A stretch of 64,000 nt of DNA. Origin: Bog-756 sp963727075 (GTDB lineage Bacteria > Actinomycetota > Acidimicrobiia > Acidimicrobiales > RAAP-2). A model generated the notes under the pieces. That model saw only the letters and a program-made list of their open reading frames with translations, had not been told where the DNA came from and made no database searches. This document shows positions 61,149 through 64,000 of the stretch, piece by piece (within the stretch, counting starts at the first letter, position 1; every line of letters starts with the position of its first letter). Both the position numbers and the translations under genes were made by a program. The DNA lies in NCBI GenBank assembly GCA_963727075.1, contig CAVSET010000006.1, forward strand, positions 496,001-560,000, read 5' to 3'.

Positions 61149-61916
61149 TCAGCGTCGACGTCGGGTTTTGCTTCTCTGAGGACGGCGGCGTCCGGCAGCT
61201 GGGCCTTTCTGGAGGAGTCCCTGCAGCCCGCGTTCGACCTCATGAGCGAAGATGATCCCGGCAGCCTCTTGCGCAATGGGGCGAAGGGTCCCGAGGGACG
61301 TGGTCAGTTCGTCCGTTGATCTCCCTCCGGCGAATTCGTTCGCGGTTCGTCCAGCGAACAGCATGATCAGGTCGTCGACCGCTCGAGCAAGCCTTCGACG
61401 CAGTAGGTCGGTCGCCTGACCTGTCAGCTCGATGTCGATGCCGGCGTCTTGGAGTTGGAGGGCGAGACCAAGCAGTGCCGGGCTGCGAATCAACCACGAA
61501 CCGTCTGGTTGACGTTCGAGATAGCGGGACCGTTCGAGTCTGCTCCGCAACCCTGCGGGTCTCGTTCCGAGGACATCGGCGAGCTCGTCGTCGCCCACGA
61601 CTTTCGGCCTGTCCTCGGACCAGGGTCCCCGTAAGGTCTCGTCCAGGCCGAGCCACGCGCCAACCGAGATGCCCGGGCTGGCCCGTCTGCCCAACAGGTG
61701 GCGGATGGCACTGAGGGTGAGGCCGCGATCCTGAAGTTCCGCTATGAGACGGAGCCGTTCCAGATGGCGTTCGCGATAGACGGCGGATCGTCCGCTCCGG
61801 TCGGGCCTCGGCAACACGTCGGCGGATTGGTAGAAGCGGATGGTCCGCGCCGGCAGGCCCGAGAGGGTGGCCAACTCAGTCAGTCCGTATGCGGCGACAT
61901 CGTCGGGCACGTCCAC
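61149..61916 (-). CDS. MerR-family regulator
   Basis: A protein of 255 residues. The N-terminal winged helix is YGLTELATLSGLPARTIRFY, then QSADVLPRPDRSGRSAVYRE and RHLERLRLIAELQDRGLTLS, the MerR pattern. The C-terminal effector part (about 150 residues) is helical with no metal Cys and no known ligand fold. The basic tail is RRRPQRSKTRRRR. Its promoter space carries two palindromes that could be its operators. It is divergent from the alpha/beta hydrolase gene, the likely target. Confidence 0.88.
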   Translation of the reverse strand: MDVPDDVAAYGLTELATLSGLPARTIRFYQSADVLPRPDRSGRSAVYRERHLERLRLIAELQDRGLTLSAIRHLLGRRASPGISVGAWLGLDETLRGPWSEDRPKVVGDDELADVLGTRPAGLRSRLERSRYLERQPDGSWLIRSPALLGLALQLQDAGIDIELTGQATDLLRRRLARAVDDLIMLFAGRTANEFAGGRSTDELTTSLGTLRPIAQEAAGIIFAHEVERGLQGLLQKGPAAGRRRPQRSKTRRRR

Positions 61917-61946
61917 CGATTCATTTAACTACAAGCTTGACGGCGA

Positions 61947-61964
61947 TGACAGTAATTGCTGTCA
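61947..61964. promoter_or_regulatory. Palindromic operator 1 (merR-hydrolase region)
   Basis: TGACAGTAATTGCTGTCA, near-perfect dyad, 31 bp from the merR start. The flanking GA and TC extend it to GATGACAG...CTGTCATC. Confidence 0.65.
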
Positions 61965-61971
61965 TCGTGTA

Positions 61972-62000
61972 TTGACAGTCATCACTGTCATGGTCATGAT
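61972..62000 (+). promoter_or_regulatory. Palindromic operator 2 with hydrolase promoter
   Basis: TGACAGTCATCACTGTCA (61973-61990) repeats the operator 26 bp from the first one. It overlaps a good -35, TTGACA (61972-61977), with CATGAT at 61995-62000 as -10 after a 17-bp spacer. A regulator bound here would control the plus-strand hydrolase and the minus-strand merR. Confidence 0.6.
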
Positions 62001-62173
62001 GGACAGATGTCCACGAGACTGCGACTTGAGTGGACCGGAGACCGGAACCAACGCGGCGTCCGGCCCGGCTTTACTGCCCGAGTGGACACCTCGACTCGCT
62101 GGTCGGACGTTGATCCGATCCAATGTCAGCGGCTACCGAAGAACTCCCCCTGTGCTCCCGCGGTGTGGGAATC

Positions 62174-63097
62174 GTGAAGGCCAGTCTGTTCCATTCACGC
62201 ACGGTTCGGATTCACGGACACGACGTCAGCTATCGGATGGCTGGCGAGGGACCGACGATTCTCCTCGTCCACGGGATTGCCGGCAGTTCGACGACGTGGA
62301 AGGCAGTGATGCCTGCCTTGGCCGAGCACTATACGGTGATCGCCCCCGACCTGCTTGGCCACGGCCAGTCGGCCAAGCCCCGAGGTGACTATTCGCTGGG
62401 TGCCTATGCGAGCGGGATCCGAGACCTGCTCACCGTGCTGGAAAAGGAGCGGGTCACCCTGGTCGGCCACTCCCTCGGCGGCGGAGTGGCCATGCAGTTC
62501 GCCTATCAGTTTCCGGACTGGGCTGAGCGATTAGTGCTGGTTGCCTCAGGTGGGCTCGGCAAAGAGGTCAGTCCGCTGCTCAAGGCGGTGACCCTCCCCG
62601 GTGCCGAGTACGTGCTGCCGCTGTTGCTCCACCCGCGGATCCGCGAGACAGCTGAGTGGCCGGGTGCCGTGGCCCGCCGAGTGGGCTGGCGACCCGGTGA
62701 CACCTTGGCTGAGGTGTGGCGCAGCTACACCACCCTGACCGACCGCCATGGCCAGATGGCATTTGTGCACACCGTGCGCTCGGTGATCGACGTTGCCGGT
62801 CAGCGGGTGAGCGCGCATGATCGGCTGTACTTGGCTGAGGCAGTTCCGACCCTCATCGTGTGGGGTGATCATGACCACATCATCCCCGTGGCCCACGCCT
62901 ACCGTGCCGCCGAGTCCATCCCCGGCGCTCGACTTGAGATCCTCAAGGGCGCCGGTCACTTCCTGCCATGGCGGGATGCCGACCGATTTCTGGCAGTCCT
63001 CGAGGACTTCTTGAAATCGACCATTCCCGCCCATGTGCCCGAAGGGCGCTGGCGGAAACTCCTGACGGATGCTCCGCCCGATGACGAGTTGGAGTAG
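62174..63097 (+). CDS. Alpha/beta hydrolase, paralogue of the 17.6-kb gene
   Basis: About 307 residues. The oxyanion-hole region is LLVHGIAGSSTTW, the nucleophile elbow is VGHSLGGGVAMQ, the acid is in WGDHDHIIP and the His in LKGAGHFLPW. Long stretches match the gene at 17614, for example a GHGQSAKP.GDYSLG block and RLYLAEAVPTLIVWG. GTG 62174 is chosen as start because similarity to the paralogue begins there; ATG 62123 is possible. It is probably controlled by the divergent MerR protein. Confidence 0.88.
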   Translation: MKASLFHSRTVRIHGHDVSYRMAGEGPTILLVHGIAGSSTTWKAVMPALAEHYTVIAPDLLGHGQSAKPRGDYSLGAYASGIRDLLTVLEKERVTLVGHSLGGGVAMQFAYQFPDWAERLVLVASGGLGKEVSPLLKAVTLPGAEYVLPLLLHPRIRETAEWPGAVARRVGWRPGDTLAEVWRSYTTLTDRHGQMAFVHTVRSVIDVAGQRVSAHDRLYLAEAVPTLIVWGDHDHIIPVAHAYRAAESIPGARLEILKGAGHFLPWRDADRFLAVLEDFLKSTIPAHVPEGRWRKLLTDAPPDDELE

Positions 63098-63273
63098 CAG
63101 GCCCGGTAGCCTCTCGAGGGAATCAGGTCAATGCGAAGGACCTGCTCGCTCCGCTGTTCAAGGTATGCGCGGCTGGCGAATCGATCTCGCCGAATGTCCT
63201 AGAGAGCAGAGAGTGTGCCGTTCGGGGGCAGGAGATTACCCCTAGACAACAGTGTGGGACCACCCTCCGTGCC

Positions 63274-63402
63274 AGCTCAGGCGGCCACAACGAAGCTGAA
63301 TGGCAGCTCCAAAGGTCGGTCCCCTCGCGTGTGGGCTCAGGGACCTCGCCGGTACCGGAGCCGACGTTGGCGTGAGCCTCAGGGTGGGGAGTATGGGGGG
63401 AG
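63274..63402 (+). repeat. S-element copy 20
   Basis: A copy 176 bp after the hydrolase gene, with 5' border box GTGCCGTTCGGGGGCAGGAG at 63215. From 63290 it is identical to copy 19, but its first 16 bases are different and closer to the consensus (GGCCACAACGA). Confidence 0.87.
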
Positions 63403-64000
63403 AATCGCGTCTACTCAACCGATGCCCGGGGGCACCCACCTTCACCACATCGTGCCCACGTGGCGGACCTAGCATCCGAACATGCGACTCACCGACGTTC
63501 AGGCAGGTACAGGTGCTCTCGGCATCCGGACGCTCGTCTTGACGGCAGACAAGTTCGAGGATCTCGAACTCATCGTGCCCTACTTCCGTCTCCTCGAAGA
63601 GGGTGGCGTCGTGGACATTGCGGCCCCGACGATGGAGGAGATCAACGGTGAGCATGGGTATCGAGTCATGCCCGATCTACTCATTGCCGACGCCGATCCG
63701 GATCGGTACGGCCTACTCCTCGTGCCCGGGGGATTCGCCGATGGAGCACCGGCCACGGTGCGCGACATCCCCGAAGCCCAGGCGATTGCCCGGTCCTTCT
63801 TCGCCTCGAGCAAGACGGTGGCTGCCATCTGTCATGGACCGTGGCTCCTGGCCGCCGCCGACGTCGTGAGCGGAAGACGACTCACCTCTTACTGGCAAGA
63901 CGGTGTTCCCGAAGACGTTCGCGCCGCCGGTGGTAAGTGGGAGGACTCCCCTGTTGTCGTCGACGGGAGCCTCGTTACGTCACGGTGGCCCCCGGATATC
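63290..64000 (+). repeat. Direct duplication, second copy (cut by the window end)
   Basis: Identical to 59988-60698. The right boundary is unknown because the window ends inside it. Confidence 0.9.
63482..64000 (+). CDS. DJ-1/PfpI-family protein, second copy, partial
   Basis: The first 173 codons of a gene identical to 60180-60752, including the Glu, the Cys in AAICHGPW and the S-element leader. The last 17 codons lie beyond the window. No substitution separates the copies, which points to very recent duplication or to an assembly repeat. Confidence 0.88.
   Translation, partial: MRLTDVQAGTGALGIRTLVLTADKFEDLELIVPYFRLLEEGGVVDIAAPTMEEINGEHGYRVMPDLLIADADPDRYGLLLVPGGFADGAPATVRDIPEAQAIARSFFASSKTVAAICHGPWLLAAADVVSGRRLTSYWQDGVPEDVRAAGGKWEDSPVVVDGSLVTSRWPPDI

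Noticed and set aside
23651..63402. S-elements as classical integron attC sites
   Set aside because: AAC...GTT arms and uniform orientation fit superficially, and a few copies end GTTGGGC (GTTRRRY). But the RYYYAAC box is absent, the GTTRRRY box is not conserved, blocks are multi-gene and in both orientations, and no integron integrase is seen.
23651..63402. CRISPR array
   Set aside because: Repeats are 130-155 bp, diverged and spaced by genes. No short identical repeats with unique spacers and no cas genes are present.
1..64000. tRNA or rRNA genes
   Set aside because: I saw no cloverleaf with the GGTTCGAATCC-type T-arm plus matching acceptor stem, and no rRNA motifs. A tRNAscan run would be decisive.

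Overview
The window is high-GC actinobacterial DNA, most likely from an Acidimicrobiia-type organism. The best clue is the C-terminal repeat GYWLVASDGG(I/V)F(T/S)F in the secreted phosphatase at 37.9-40.1 kb, a motif I associate with Acidimicrobiia. Mycothiol-type DinB enzymes and F420-type deazaflavin oxidoreductases fit the same group. Many well-conserved genes carry single-base frameshifts (thiD, thiG, thiS, thiO, gltB, the WS/DGAT, a GT39 and others). This suggests a metagenomic or error-prone assembly, worst in the first 4 kb.

The left third (1-23 kb) is mostly ordinary chromosome. It holds a thiamine operon on the minus strand (thiO-thiS-thiG-thiD), glutamate synthase gltB-gltD, a DUF5996 gene, a K+ channel and an aquaporin. 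These are followed by an acyl-CoA dehydrogenase, a wax ester synthase, a mycothiol-type enzyme, a Lys/Ala-tailed basic protein, an alpha/beta hydrolase and an amino-acid permease. From about 20.3 kb the content changes to decayed and small genes.

The right two thirds (23.6-64 kb) are accessory DNA made of short gene blocks: TetR + GT39, a Co-type nitrile hydratase operon, arsR-dinB-arsM, a transketolase region full of gene fragments (GH65, class I aldolase, metE), uracil-DNA glycosylase, a purple acid phosphatase, SDR and NmrA enzymes, TetR and MerR regulators, two Lys/Ala-tailed proteins, an IS3-type and an IS256-type element, and a truncated HMG-CoA reductase. Nearly every block boundary carries a copy of one dispersed, structured, non-coding element of about 130-155 bp, called the S-element here. 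I count 20 copies in 40 kb, all on the plus strand, and none in the first 23.6 kb. Its core is AACGTCGG...CCGACGTT enclosing a second hairpin near CCTCGCG. One copy was split by the IS3 element with a clean 4-bp target duplication. An exact duplication of at least 711 bp (59988-60698 and 63290-64000) begins inside another copy.

I recognise no tRNA, rRNA, CRISPR array, integrase or replication origin. The S-element and its cassette-like placement is the strongest candidate for an undescribed system. Its function is unknown.
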